Positions 8,204 to 16,488 of a DNA stretch of 64,000 nucleotides are shown one piece after another. Source of the stretch: Celeribacter halophilus. Lineage in GTDB: Bacteria; Pseudomonadota; Alphaproteobacteria; Rhodobacterales; Rhodobacteraceae. How positions within the stretch are numbered: position 1 is the first letter of the stretch; every line of letters begins with the position of its first letter. The notes beneath the pieces are model-generated. The model saw nothing but the letters and a program-made list of their open reading frames with translations, searched no databases and was not told the DNA's origin. The stretch is taken from the NCBI RefSeq assembly GCF_900114135.1, contig NZ_FORY01000005.1:211491-275490 (forward strand), read 5' to 3'. The position numbers and the translations under genes are program-made.

Positions 8204-9967
8204 CTACAAGTCTTCGATATTTGGATTGGCGAGCTGATTTCGGCGACCGAATTCCTCACCTGTATCTGCATTCACAATGAGCCTGATTTTGTCGCGCATC
8301 ATCTCGAACATATTGGCTTTGCGCCGATAGTCCTTTTCGGACGGGGTCGTGGTTAGATATCTGCGGAAAACGGCAAGCATGAAATCCGGAACAGCGATGC
8401 CAAAGTATTTCTTATCGACGATTTCAGTAACAACATACTCAGGTCGCCTATTGTTTTCGTTGCGCAGCTCTTGCCACACGGCATTTACTGTTCTTGTAAG
8501 GCTATCTTTTGAAACCTTGCTCGTTTGTTCAAAATAGAAATGCGCCGCTCGGCTTTCGGCTGCCATTAAGCGCCGCCTTAGAATGAATTTGAGTAGGGTT
8601 AGGTAGGTTTCTTGATAGTCTGATGTGAGTTTGCCAAAGACAATGTAGCCATTGAATGGCAGGGGTTGGAGTGCGGATAGATAGGTGCGTCGCAAGTCCT
8701 CGGTTGTATCTGTGAAGTGCATACCCTTGGCGTAAATTTGGTCGAGGGCACCATCTGACCATGGGTTCGCCAAGTAGTCCTCCCACAAGTTTTGGGTTGT
8801 ATCGTTTAGATGATCCTGATGTTGGCTGGCACTCATGCCAAGCGCTAGGTATTTCACACCATCTAAAGTGAATTCGGTTTCATCCACATAAAACTGAAAG
8901 GGCACCCTGTTTTGATTTTTGGGTTTGAAACTTGGTCCTTCGCCGCTCTCTTCCAAGATGGATTGCCATAACGGAACAATCGTGGCAGCCAAACCAGGCT
9001 CATGGAATGCGATATACTTCACGCGACCATCAACGTGGTTGATATAACTTTGCCGCTCAGGTTGACCTCGAAGCCCTAGGTGACCTAGATGGTCATTTAG
9101 GCCGTACTTCTTTGAGAAATGGAGCTCTTGTCTCAAGCTGCGCTTCATTCTTCGTGGTACATGGGGCGCATCAGATTCTGACACACTCAAACCCGTTACG
9201 TAATGATTTTGGCCTCGTTTACTGTGTCGTGTTTTGTCCGCTGCCAACGCAAAACCGTGGTGTTCGACAACTTTTGAGATGTCATCTTCCGAAGGTAGGG
9301 TGTCATCGGATGAGAACGTCAGGTCGTCAGCATATCGGCTATAAACGGAACCATGTGTTTGGGCCAAACTGTTGAGATTAAAGTCCATCAAGTGACTAAT
9401 CGCATTTGCAATGATCGGACTAGTCGGGAGGCCAAGAGGTAGCTTTCCATCGATGCACAGGAAATTAGAAATCTGCCGCGCAATACCAGCATTCACGCCT
9501 AGATTTTCTAAGAATTTGCTAACGCGCTCAAAGGATATCGAGGGGAAGTAGTCTTCAATATCGGCTTTCACAAGGAACTTCGCACCAATGTGAAACTGGG
9601 CGTTTTCCCTAATATTTCGGCCTCGAACATAGCCACAGTTTTGCGGGTGCGGAAAGTCAGGAATGACAGTCCCAAAAAACAACGTGAGGCGTCTGGCGAG
9701 GCCTTTTAGGGCATTGTTTATGTGACTGTCAGCCTCCCAGACAACCCGATTGCCACGCTTCGGATTACGCTTGGGGATTTCGTGCTTCCAAAACAGAGGA
9801 AGGAACAGGCTGCCAATATCCGTTTTGTTTGAGTATTCAGCCATACGCGCTTCATACTCAGTGACGCTGAAGTCCAGCGCTTTGTCGAAAAAGTACTCCT
9901 CTAATCCAATATAGGTGAGAAGCTGACCTTTTGTCTTTATGCGTCGTAAATCGTAATCAAATGCCAT
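8204..9967 (-). CDS. Retron reverse transcriptase fused to a DUF3800-like domain
   Basis: 587 residues from the ATG at 9967, chosen over an upstream in-frame start (10039) that would overlap the candidate ncRNA. The N-terminal part is a reverse transcriptase: first catalytic Asp in VKADIEDYFPSIS (about D136), the YADD box at about 212-215, and both retron hallmarks, NAxxH (NAISH, about 188-192) and VTG (about 257-259, in NHYVTGLSVSE). From about residue 357 a second domain begins FYVDETEFTLDGVKYLALG and ends near IVDKKYFGIAVPDFMLAVFRRYL, resembling DUF3800 (RNase H-like fold). From my memory of retron classification, RT-DUF3800 fusions are type VII. The likely role is anti-phage defence, the C-terminal domain acting as effector. 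Not a group II intron: no maturase or HNH part. Confidence 0.85.
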   Translation of the reverse strand: MAFDYDLRRIKTKGQLLTYIGLEEYFFDKALDFSVTEYEARMAEYSNKTDIGSLFLPLFWKHEIPKRNPKRGNRVVWEADSHINNALKGLARRLTLFFGTVIPDFPHPQNCGYVRGRNIRENAQFHIGAKFLVKADIEDYFPSISFERVSKFLENLGVNAGIARQISNFLCIDGKLPLGLPTSPIIANAISHLMDFNLNSLAQTHGSVYSRYADDLTFSSDDTLPSEDDISKVVEHHGFALAADKTRHSKRGQNHYVTGLSVSESDAPHVPRRMKRSLRQELHFSKKYGLNDHLGHLGLRGQPERQSYINHVDGRVKYIAFHEPGLAATIVPLWQSILEESGEGPSFKPKNQNRVPFQFYVDETEFTLDGVKYLALGMSASQHQDHLNDTTQNLWEDYLANPWSDGALDQIYAKGMHFTDTTEDLRRTYLSALQPLPFNGYIVFGKLTSDYQETYLTLLKFILRRRLMAAESRAAHFYFEQTSKVSKDSLTRTVNAVWQELRNENNRRPEYVVTEIVDKKYFGIAVPDFMLAVFRRYLTTTPSEKDYRRKANMFEMMRDKIRLIVNADTGEEFGRRNQLANPNIEDL

Positions 9968-9982
9968 TTTAAATCTCTTAGG

Positions 9983-10066
9983 CGGAGCAGCAAGACACAC
10001 GTAGCAAGTGGTTCCGTAATAGGCAGATGCGACTCGCACCTCTAACCTTGTCGTCGAGCTGCTCCG
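9983..10066 (-). ncRNA. Candidate retron msr-msd RNA
   Basis: Directly upstream of the RT start on the same strand a perfect 9-nt inverted repeat brackets 84 nt: CGGAGCAGC (10066-10058, minus strand) and GCTGCTCCG (9991-9983). This matches the a1/a2 arrangement of retron RNAs, with a2 ending 15 nt before the ATG. The 5' arm ends in AGC, the context in which the branching G usually lies. Inside, AGGTGC and GCATCT can form a 6-bp hairpin with a GAGTC loop (one G-U pair). It is short for a retron RNA, so the limits could be wider. Confidence 0.45.
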
Positions 10067-10189
10067 TTATTGGGCATAGCACAGGTTGTCATTGTTTGGA
10101 ACAATCCCATGTCGACTAGCATAAGTAGCCCTGAACTTCACCATGGGCTGATCAGCTTCTCCTGCGCATAGCTGCCGTTAGTGCATCGC

Positions 10190-10214
10190 GCAGCGAATGA
10201 CCGCTTCCCGCCCT
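10190..10214. repeat. Dispersed repeat, copy A
   Basis: Begins GCAGCGAATGACCGCT and continues into a CCCGCCCT tail. A copy differing at 2 of 25 positions lies at 16043-16067 and a more decayed one at 29994-30018. All three are in intergenic DNA at cargo boundaries. Confidence 0.5.
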
Positions 10215-10305
10215 CCTTGACGATGCTCCGCATAATGCTGCGCTTGGTATCAATGTCGTGGAAGGGCTGACAGCGGTCATTAAATGAATTTGCCCAGAAC
10301 GGCAG

Positions 10306-10335
10306 CTAAGCGCAGGAAGTGACCTTTGCAAAGTC
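10306..10335. repeat. Dispersed repeat with GACCTTTGCAAAGTC core, copy 1
   Basis: GCTAAGCGCAGGAAG followed by GACCTTTGCAAAGTC. The second copy at 23543-23574 has GCTATGCGCAGGA and then the identical 15-nt core, which is nearly self-complementary. Confidence 0.5.
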
Positions 10336-10561
10336 TGGAACCGTAGTCTTCCTTCTCGACGTGATCGGCCAGAGTTGCCATTCACCGCAGGCATTTTGAA
10401 TGACCGGTGCCAGCCCTTTTCGGGTGCCAGCCGAACTCCGACATTCGTGCGCATCGCAGCACATACACGACTATGAGCGTTCTCTATAGAAACAAAGCTT
10501 CGTTTGCCGGCTGTTCAATATTGCTTGGAACAGAATTAGAGGCCTACCGAGGCTTTTCTCT

Positions 10562-13021
10562 TCAAAGCTTGGCGCTCCGAAGCCTGAGCGCATTCGCGAT
10601 CACCGACACGGAACTAAAACTCATCGCCAAGGCTGCAATCACGGGCGAGAGTAACACGCCGAAGACCGGATAGAGGATCCCCGCCGCAACCGGCACGCCC
10701 GCCGTGTTGTAGGCAAAGGCAAAAAACAGGTTCTGCCGGATGTTGAGCATCACGGCTTCGGCCAGGCGGCGGGCTCTGAGAATGCCCGTCAGATCGCCTT
10801 TTACAAGCGTGAGCCCCGCACTTTCCACTGCGACATCTGCGCCGGTGCCCATGGCAATGCCGACGTCGGCGGCCGCCAGCGCAGGGGCATCATTGACGCC
10901 ATCCCCGGCCATCGCAACTCGCGCGCCTGCTTTGCGCAACTCTTCGACCAGCGCGGCTTTGTCTTCGGGCGACACCTCTGCGCGTACCTCGTCGATGCCG
11001 AGCTGTTTTGCCACGGCCTCGGCCGTGCGTTTGCTGTCGCCCGTGGCCATGACGATCCGAAGTCCTTCCGCGTGCAAGGCCTTGATCGCCTCGGGCGTCG
11101 TCTCCTTGATCCGGTCAGCCACGGCGAGGATGCCGACGACCGCGCCGTCTTTGGCGAGATACATGGCGGTTTTGCCCTCGGATTGCAGGCGTTCCAGATC
11201 TTCGCTAAGGGTACCCGGCTCTGCACCTTGGTCTTTCATAAGCGCCGCATTCCCCAAAGCGACTTGCACGCCTTCGATGGTTGCAATCACACCCTTACCT
11301 GTGATCGCTTCAAAACCGGTCGCCTCACGGTTGGGAGCCTCTTTTGTGCCGTCGAGGATGGCCTCGGCAAGAGGGTGTTCCGAGCCACGCTCAAGGGCGG
11401 CGGCGTAGGATTTCAGGTCCTCTTCCGAAATGTCTTTCGCGATGACATCGGTGAGCGACGGTTTGCCTTCCGTCAGTGTGCCGGTTTTGTCCACGATCAG
11501 CGTGTCGACCTTGGCAAAGCGTTCCAGCGCCTCGGCATCGCGGATCAACACTCCCGCCTGCGCGCCGCGCCCCGTGCCGACCATGATCGACATCGGCGTT
11601 GCAAGACCAAGCGCACAAGGACACGCGATGATCAGGACAGAGACTGCCGCGACTGTTGCATAGCCCAGAGCCGGGCTTGGCCCGACAAAGAGCCAGACGA
11701 GGAAGGCGACAATGGAAGTCACCACGACAGCGGGTACGAAATAGAGCGACACACGGTCCGCGAGGCCCTGAATGGGCGCACGGGAGCGTTGAGCTTGTGC
11801 GACCATGGCTACGATGCGCGACAGGGTTGTTTCGGATCCGACGGCCTGCGCCTCCATCACGAAAGAGCCGGATTTATTCAGCGTGCCACCAGTCACTGTA
11901 TCGCCCTGTGATTTCTCCACCGGGACCGGTTCGCCGGTGATCATGCTTTCGTCAACGGAGGAGCGCCCGCCGACAATCGCCCCATCGACCGGAACGCTTT
12001 CCCCCGGACGCACGCGGAGCCGATCACCGTTTTGCACCTCATCAAGCGGCACGTCTTTCTCGCCGTCTTTCGTGACAAGCCGCGCGGTTTTCGGCGCCAG
12101 ATCCATCAACGCCCGGATCGCATCCCCGGTCCGTTCGCGCGCGGTCAGCTCCATCAGTTGACCAATCAGGACCAGCACGAGAATGACCGCTGAGGCCTCG
12201 AAATAGACGGGCGGCAAACCATGGTCATTCAACATTTCCGAGGGGAACACCGACGGGGCCAAAAGCCCCACGAGCGAAAACAGATAGGCCGAGAGCGTGC
12301 CAAGTGCGATCAGCGTCCACATATTAGGAGAGACATTCACCACGGATTTCCAACCCCGGATGAAGAATGGCCGCGCAAACCACAGAACCGGCGTGGCGAG
12401 TGCGAACTGAAGCCAGAGAAACGGCTTATGCCCGATCCACTCGGCAAAGGGCAGTCCGGCATGGCTGCCCATCTCAAACACGAAGACGGCGGCGGCGAGC
12501 GGTGCCATGATCCAGAAGCGACGCTTGAAATCGACAAGTTCCGGATTCGGCCCACTGTCCGCAGAAGGCGTCATCAGCTCCAAGGCCATGCCGCATTTGG
12601 GGCAGTCTCCGGGATGGTCCTCGATGATCTCCGGGTGCATCGGGCAGGTATATTTCGTCCCCTCCGGCATGGCTTTTGCCTTAGGGCGCGCGCCAAGATA
12701 ATGCTCCGGGCTTTTCTCGAATTTCTCCTGACAGCTCGCGGAGCAGAAGTAGAACCGCTCCCCATCGAGCTTGGACATATGCGCCGCGCTGGCGCGGTCC
12801 ACCGACATGCCACAGACCGGATCGGCCGCTTTGATATAGGCTTCGGGCTTGGCCACGAATGTCTCGCGGCACCCTTCGGAGCAGAAGTGATAGATATGGC
12901 CATCGTGATCCACCTGCGGCTTTCCGACCGAGGGATCGACGGTCATGCCACAGACAGGATCGCGGGTCACATCAGATGCTGTATGGTTTTGGTCGTGCGT
13001 GTGATGGTCGTGCGCTGTCAT
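10562..13021 (-). CDS. copA: Copper-exporting P1B-type ATPase with two YHS domains
   Basis: 819 residues. The N-terminus is His-rich, followed by two YHS-type metal-binding modules (CGMTVDP...FCSEGC, residues about 20-60; CGMSVD...FCSASC, about 66-105) and a zinc-ribbon-like heavy-metal module (YTCPMHPEI...CPKCGM, 124-144). The ATPase core has TGEP (362-365), the transmembrane CPC metal site at 467-469 and the phosphorylated Asp511 in DKTGTLT, followed by the HP motif (SEHPLAEAI) and [12 protein letters not shown]. It pumps Cu(I) out of the cytoplasm. It is transcribed divergently from cueR; a MerR-type promoter sits in the gap. Silver export is also possible. All catalytic motifs are intact. 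Confidence 0.95.
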   Translation of the reverse strand: MTAHDHHTHDQNHTASDVTRDPVCGMTVDPSVGKPQVDHDGHIYHFCSEGCRETFVAKPEAYIKAADPVCGMSVDRASAAHMSKLDGERFYFCSASCQEKFEKSPEHYLGARPKAKAMPEGTKYTCPMHPEIIEDHPGDCPKCGMALELMTPSADSGPNPELVDFKRRFWIMAPLAAAVFVFEMGSHAGLPFAEWIGHKPFLWLQFALATPVLWFARPFFIRGWKSVVNVSPNMWTLIALGTLSAYLFSLVGLLAPSVFPSEMLNDHGLPPVYFEASAVILVLVLIGQLMELTARERTGDAIRALMDLAPKTARLVTKDGEKDVPLDEVQNGDRLRVRPGESVPVDGAIVGGRSSVDESMITGEPVPVEKSQGDTVTGGTLNKSGSFVMEAQAVGSETTLSRIVAMVAQAQRSRAPIQGLADRVSLYFVPAVVVTSIVAFLVWLFVGPSPALGYATVAAVSVLIIACPCALGLATPMSIMVGTGRGAQAGVLIRDAEALERFAKVDTLIVDKTGTLTEGKPSLTDVIAKDISEEDLKSYAAALERGSEHPLAEAILDGTKEAPNREATGFEAITGKGVIATIEGVQVALGNAALMKDQGAEPGTLSEDLERLQSEGKTAMYLAKDGAVVGILAVADRIKETTPEAIKALHAEGLRIVMATGDSKRTAEAVAKQLGIDEVRAEVSPEDKAALVEELRKAGARVAMAGDGVNDAPALAAADVGIAMGTGADVAVESAGLTLVKGDLTGILRARRLAEAVMLNIRQNLFFAFAYNTAGVPVAAGILYPVFGVLLSPVIAALAMSFSSVSVIANALRLRSAKL

Positions 13022-13061
13022 GGTTCACTCCTGATCGTTCTGGATTTTGACCTCGCCTTTT

Positions 13062-13092
13062 CAGATAGGGCCTCCAGTAACTGGAGGGTCAA
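13062..13092 (-). promoter_or_regulatory. CueR-type promoter/operator of copA
   Basis: On the minus strand TTGACC (13092-13087), a 19-bp spacer, then TATCTG (13067-13062). The perfect palindrome CCTCCAGTAACTGGAGG (13071-13087) fills the spacer. A 19-bp spacer carrying a CCTCCA-type dyad is the signature of MerR/CueR-activated copper promoters. Confidence 0.8.
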
Positions 13093-13242
13093 GTGGGCGT
13101 TTCCGGTATTTCAGAACAACTCAGACGCCTAAGATAAACCGACCGCATGAGACAGATCTGGAGCAAGGAGGTGTGATTTCAAATTCTCGAGACGTCCGCC
13201 TCTTGGAGCGCTCCCAAAATCCAAGGGTCACATCGATGTGAC

Positions 13243-13273
13243 TTTACCCTCCAGTTGGTGGAGGGTTTATAAA
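13243..13273 (+). promoter_or_regulatory. CueR-type promoter/operator of cueR
   Basis: TTTACC (13243-13248) and TATAAA (13268-13273) separated by 19 bp. Between them is a dyad with arms ACCCTCCA (13246-13253) and TGGAGGGT (13259-13266), the same sequence family as the copA operator. This predicts autoregulation of cueR, or joint control of the downstream oxidase genes, by CueR. Confidence 0.7.
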
Positions 13274-13292
13274 AAGAACAAAGGAGATTGTG

Positions 13293-13694
13293 ATGAACAT
13301 CGGACATGCTTCTACCGAAACCGGTCTTCCCGTCAAAACGATCCGCTATTACGAAGACATCGGCCTTGTGTCTCCAGACCGGGCCGCGAATGGCTATCGT
13401 GATTTCGACGCGCCCCAGATCGCACAGTTGCGATTGCTGGCACAGGCACGGTTGATGGGGTTTTCTCTTGAAGAATGCCGCACATTGCTTGCTCTGGAGG
13501 CGGACCCAACCCGGCATAGCCGCGATGTGCGGGACCTCGCCCAGCAAAATCTTGTCTCGGTTCGCGAGAAAATCGCCAATCTTAAAGCCTTGGAGGCGCG
13601 CCTCACGGATCTGGTTTCGAAATGTCATGGCGATGAGACCCCCGATTGCGCGATCCTTGATGGGTTAAGTGTGTCCGCTTCAGCCTCCCGTTGA
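13293..13694 (+). CDS. cueR: CueR, copper-responsive MerR-family activator
   Basis: 133 residues. The ATG at 13293 lies 6 nt after AAGGAG; a GTG codon just before it is less well spaced. The MerR N-terminal helix-turn-helix is clear (IGHASTETGLPVKTIRYYEDIGL, then NGYRDFD). The C-terminal metal loop CHGDETPDC has the C-x7-C spacing of CueR copper sensors. It probably activates copA from the 13062-13092 promoter by DNA distortion when Cu(I) binds. Downstream on the same strand lie the other copper genes. Confidence 0.92.
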   Translation: MNIGHASTETGLPVKTIRYYEDIGLVSPDRAANGYRDFDAPQIAQLRLLAQARLMGFSLEECRTLLALEADPTRHSRDVRDLAQQNLVSVREKIANLKALEARLTDLVSKCHGDETPDCAILDGLSVSASASR

Positions 13695-13758
13695 CCCCGA
13701 GCCTGCCGCGCGCCATTATCGGCTGCCAAAGCCACAACCAAAGTTTCGGAGAACCTGT

Positions 13759-14124
13759 TTGTTCCGCCTCGTCACCATCTTACTTATTGGGTTTATGATC
13801 CTCTTCTTGGCGCCTCGCGCAGGGATGACGCATGGGACAACTGGGGCTGAGGTGTCGGGAGCGATACAAACGGCTGAGAACGTCGTACATCATCATGAAA
13901 TGTGCCCCGACTGTGCCAATAGCACCTCCGGTTTGGCGTCTTTGGATATTCCCTGTCCCCATGGCGCGATCTGTATGCTGTTCACACCGGAGCTGAGCCT
14001 TGGACACGAAGTGAGCCGTGAGCTCCAAGCGCTCGGGTTCCCGCCCCTGCCTGCCGCCAAGATCATAGCGCGCGCACCGTCCCTCGATCTTCCGCCTCCC
14101 CGTATCGGGTTCACCTTCGCCTGA
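13759..14124 (+). CDS. Exported or membrane-anchored His/Cys-rich protein of the copper module
   Basis: 121 residues if started at the TTG at 13759, 7 nt after CGGAG; a GTG at 13669 would overlap cueR and add a non-signal-like extension. A hydrophobic segment (LVTILLIGFMILFLAP) begins the protein. It is followed by HHHEMCPDC, IPCPHGAICML and a Pro-rich end (LPPPRIGFTFA). The clustered His and Cys suggest copper binding in the periplasm. It lies between cueR and the cytochrome gene on the same strand, so it is part of the copper operon. Family not recognised. Confidence 0.6.
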   Translation: MFRLVTILLIGFMILFLAPRAGMTHGTTGAEVSGAIQTAENVVHHHEMCPDCANSTSGLASLDIPCPHGAICMLFTPELSLGHEVSRELQALGFPPLPAAKIIARAPSLDLPPPRIGFTFA

Positions 14125-14173
14125 ACCCATTCTTTTGACGCGCCTTTGCGTCTTAACCCGATACGGAAACATC

Positions 14174-14620
14174 ATGAACAAACTCATCCTGCCCTTGGCC
14201 GGTGCCGCCATCGTGGCGCTTGCGGCCTATGTCTTCTTCAAACCTGAACCCACGCCCGCGACTACGCCGCTCGCCTCATCCTCGCGTCCAGCCCAAGGCG
14301 ATTCGATTGTCGCCGTCGCGCTACCTGACACTCTCTCTGCAAATGCGCAGATCGGCAAACGCGCCTTCGACAGCGTCTGCGCGGCCTGCCATGGTGAGAA
14401 CGCTGCGGGCAAGGAAGGGTTCGGACCACCCTTGGTCCATAAAATCTATGAGCCCTCGCACCATGGCGACATGTCCTTTCTGATGGCTGCACAGCGCGGG
14501 GTGCAGGCCCATCACTGGCGATTTGGCAACATGCCTCCGCAAGAGGGCGTCACACAGGGCGATGTCAAAGCGATCATCTCCTATGTTCGCGAGTTGCAGC
14601 GCGCCAACGGGATCAACTGA
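14174..14620 (+). CDS. Monohaem c-type cytochrome
   Basis: 148 residues from the ATG at 14174; an upstream in-frame start (14135) gives no better N-terminus. A membrane anchor or signal (LILPLAGAAIVALAAYVFF) precedes a single haem site CAACH in AFDSVCAACHGENAAG, and a likely axial Met in RFGNMPPQEG. The stop is one base before the ATG of the multicopper oxidase, so the two are tightly coupled. It may pass electrons from the oxidase or help copper oxidation in the periplasm; the exact role is not known. Confidence 0.85.
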   Translation: MNKLILPLAGAAIVALAAYVFFKPEPTPATTPLASSSRPAQGDSIVAVALPDTLSANAQIGKRAFDSVCAACHGENAAGKEGFGPPLVHKIYEPSHHGDMSFLMAAQRGVQAHHWRFGNMPPQEGVTQGDVKAIISYVRELQRANGIN

Positions 14621-14621
14621 C

Positions 14622-16007
14622 ATGACCGATTTATTGATGTCCCGTCGCCACTTCCTTGCCGGAACGGGCGCTTTGGGCCTAATGCCGTGCGTCAGTTTCG
14701 CTGCCTCACCAGCGGCGTTGACCGCTCAGATCGCACATATCCAGCTCGCGCCGGACGGCTATCCCGTGACCGAGGCCTATACCTATGGCAGTCAGTTCCC
14801 CGGCCCGATGATCCGCGCCAAACAAGGCGAACGGATCGCTCGGGAATTGGTCAACGACCTGCCAGTGCCGACATCGGTCCACTGGCACGGCATTCGCATC
14901 GACAATGCGATGGATGGTGTTGCGGGGCTGACCCAAGAAGCCGTGCTGCCGAAGGCGCGGTTCACCTATGATTTCGCCGTGCCCGATGCGGGCACCTATT
15001 GGTATCACGCGCACATCAACTCGATGGAGCAGGTCGCACGAGGTCTTTATGGGCCGCTGATTATTGACGAGGTGAATGCGCCCGATGTGGATCGGGACGA
15101 GGTTCTGATGCTCGACGACTGGCGGCTCGACCCTGAGACGGCTCAGATCGACCCGGATTTCGATTTCCCGATGGATCGCAGCCACGCGGGGCGCTACGGC
15201 AATCTAATCGGCACCAATGGACGCTACGGCTACCGTCTTTCGGCGCGCCGCGGGGAACGTCTGCGCCTGCGGCTGATCAATGCGGCGAATGCGCGGATTT
15301 TTGGTCTCACATTCCAAGGGCTCACGGGCTGGACGGTTGCACTCGACGGGATGCCCCTTGCAACCCCGGAGCCTGTCGATAGCGAAATCGTTCTCGCACC
15401 TGCGCAGCGCATCGATCTCATTGTCGACGTGACCGCCGCAGAGGGAGAAGAGGCCATGATCCTACGATTCGACGACGACGAGAAATGGCGCGCGCAGGTC
15501 GGGTTCGATCTGTCAGGCATCAAAGCAATTCGGGACACAGCCCCGGCACCTCTGCCACCCAATCCGGGGATGGAAACTGTCAATCTTGCGCGCGCGACCC
15601 AGCTTGAAATGCGCATGGAGGGCGGTGCCATGGGCAATATGCCGATGGGGCGGATGAACGGGCAAATGATGGGATTTCGGGAGATGGTCTCTGGCGGCAT
15701 GTACTGGACCCTCGCGGGTGTCGCCGGGATGGACGAAACCCCCTTTGCACGTCTTTCCTTGGGGGAGCACGTCCGGCTCAAACTCACCAACGACACCATT
15801 TTTCCGCATGCGATGCACTTGCATGGGCAGCACTTTCGTGAGATCTCGGACGGCAAGCAAGGGCCGATGCGGGACACGCTCCTGAGCCTTCCCGCTGAAA
15901 CCACGGAAATCGCCTTTGTTGCTAACAATCCCGGAAAATGGCTGTTCCATTGCCATATGCTCGGCCACGCGGCGACTGGAATGACAACATGGATCGAGGT
16001 TGCTTAG
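14622..16007 (+). CDS. Tat-exported multicopper oxidase (CueO/CopA-like)
   Basis: 461 residues. A twin-arginine signal (MSRRHFLAGTGALGL) starts at residue 6. An alternative ATG is at 14637. Copper ligand motifs are complete: HWHG (87-90), WYHAHIN (127-133), FPHAMHLHGQHF and the C-terminal HCHMLGHAATGM, which supplies the type 1 and trinuclear sites. A Met-rich loop (MRMEGGAMGNMPMGRMNGQMMGF) near residue 330 is typical of cuprous oxidases that detoxify Cu(I). Last gene of the rightward copper operon. It should oxidise Cu(I) with O2 in the periplasm. Confidence 0.93.
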   Translation: MTDLLMSRRHFLAGTGALGLMPCVSFAASPAALTAQIAHIQLAPDGYPVTEAYTYGSQFPGPMIRAKQGERIARELVNDLPVPTSVHWHGIRIDNAMDGVAGLTQEAVLPKARFTYDFAVPDAGTYWYHAHINSMEQVARGLYGPLIIDEVNAPDVDRDEVLMLDDWRLDPETAQIDPDFDFPMDRSHAGRYGNLIGTNGRYGYRLSARRGERLRLRLINAANARIFGLTFQGLTGWTVALDGMPLATPEPVDSEIVLAPAQRIDLIVDVTAAEGEEAMILRFDDDEKWRAQVGFDLSGIKAIRDTAPAPLPPNPGMETVNLARATQLEMRMEGGAMGNMPMGRMNGQMMGFREMVSGGMYWTLAGVAGMDETPFARLSLGEHVRLKLTNDTIFPHAMHLHGQHFREISDGKQGPMRDTLLSLPAETTEIAFVANNPGKWLFHCHMLGHAATGMTTWIEVA

Positions 16008-16042
16008 GGTGATGTCGGTGGAAGCGGACATTCGCAAAATAT

Positions 16043-16067
16043 GCAGCGAATGACCGCTCTCCGCCCT
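16043..16067. repeat. Dispersed repeat, copy B
   Basis: Begins GCAGCGAATGACCGCT, with a TCCGCCCT tail; 23 of 25 positions match the copy at 10190. It lies in the 244-bp gap between the convergent multicopper oxidase gene and the tns operon end. Confidence 0.5.
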
Positions 16068-16251
16068 TTTGTGCCAGCGCCCGTTCCGAGGCTCGAAGGT
16101 CGTGGAGGGGCTGGGAGCGATCAACTGCTGCGCGCTTCATGAACGGCATTTTGGGGCCGAAATTTACATATCTATCGTTGTGCCCGGCCGAGAGATCCAT
16201 TTTCCTCGTCAGACGGACGTAGCTAGTTAGCAACAAAATGACCTCCCGCCA

Positions 16252-16488
16252 CTACTCCCAACTTTCATCCATGAAGCGTTTCATGTCAAAGTCTGGATCT
16301 GGTGGCCTCATGCGTCCAACCTGCTCCTGAAGTGACCGCAGACGCTTGCGCAGGTCTTCTTTGACCTTCAAGCGGTAGAGTTCGCGAAGCAACACCGCCC
16401 TTAGGTGGTCATTGTACACATCAGACGACACGTTCACGTCGGCCATCCGCAACAGCAGAGACTTCAAGCGTTCGACTTCATCATCCAT
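16252..16488 (-). CDS. Small helical protein ending the tns operon, unknown function
   Basis: 78 residues from the ATG at 16488, which overlaps the tniQ stop by 8 nt. Sequence is charged and helical (MDDEVERLKSLLLRM ... VLLRELYRLKVKEDLRKRLRSLQEQVGR), likely a coiled coil, no signal. The operon position and coupling suggest an accessory transposition role, for example binding TniQ or TnsC. I do not recognise a family. Confidence 0.65.
   Translation of the reverse strand: MDDEVERLKSLLLRMADVNVSSDVYNDHLRAVLLRELYRLKVKEDLRKRLRSLQEQVGRMRPPDPDFDMKRFMDESWE

Larger units (their letters stand above)
10067..10561. other. Non-coding stretch between retron and copper module, with dispersed repeats
   Basis: No convincing gene. 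Near the retron side is a short palindrome, ATTGTT-TGG-AACAAT (10091-10105). Further right are two repeats that recur elsewhere in the transposon (10190-10214 and 10306-10335), and an inverted pair AATGACCGC / GCGGTCATT near 10195 and 10275. It is probably decayed DNA at a cargo junction. Confidence 0.5.

Noticed and set aside
8204..9967. Group II intron maturase
   Set aside because: The RT carries retron NAxxH and VTG motifs, has no maturase or HNH domain, and no intron RNA structure is apparent around it.
10152..10454. 100-residue frame upstream of the copper ATPase
   Set aside because: Lies over dispersed repeats, Arg/Ser-rich, no ribosome site.
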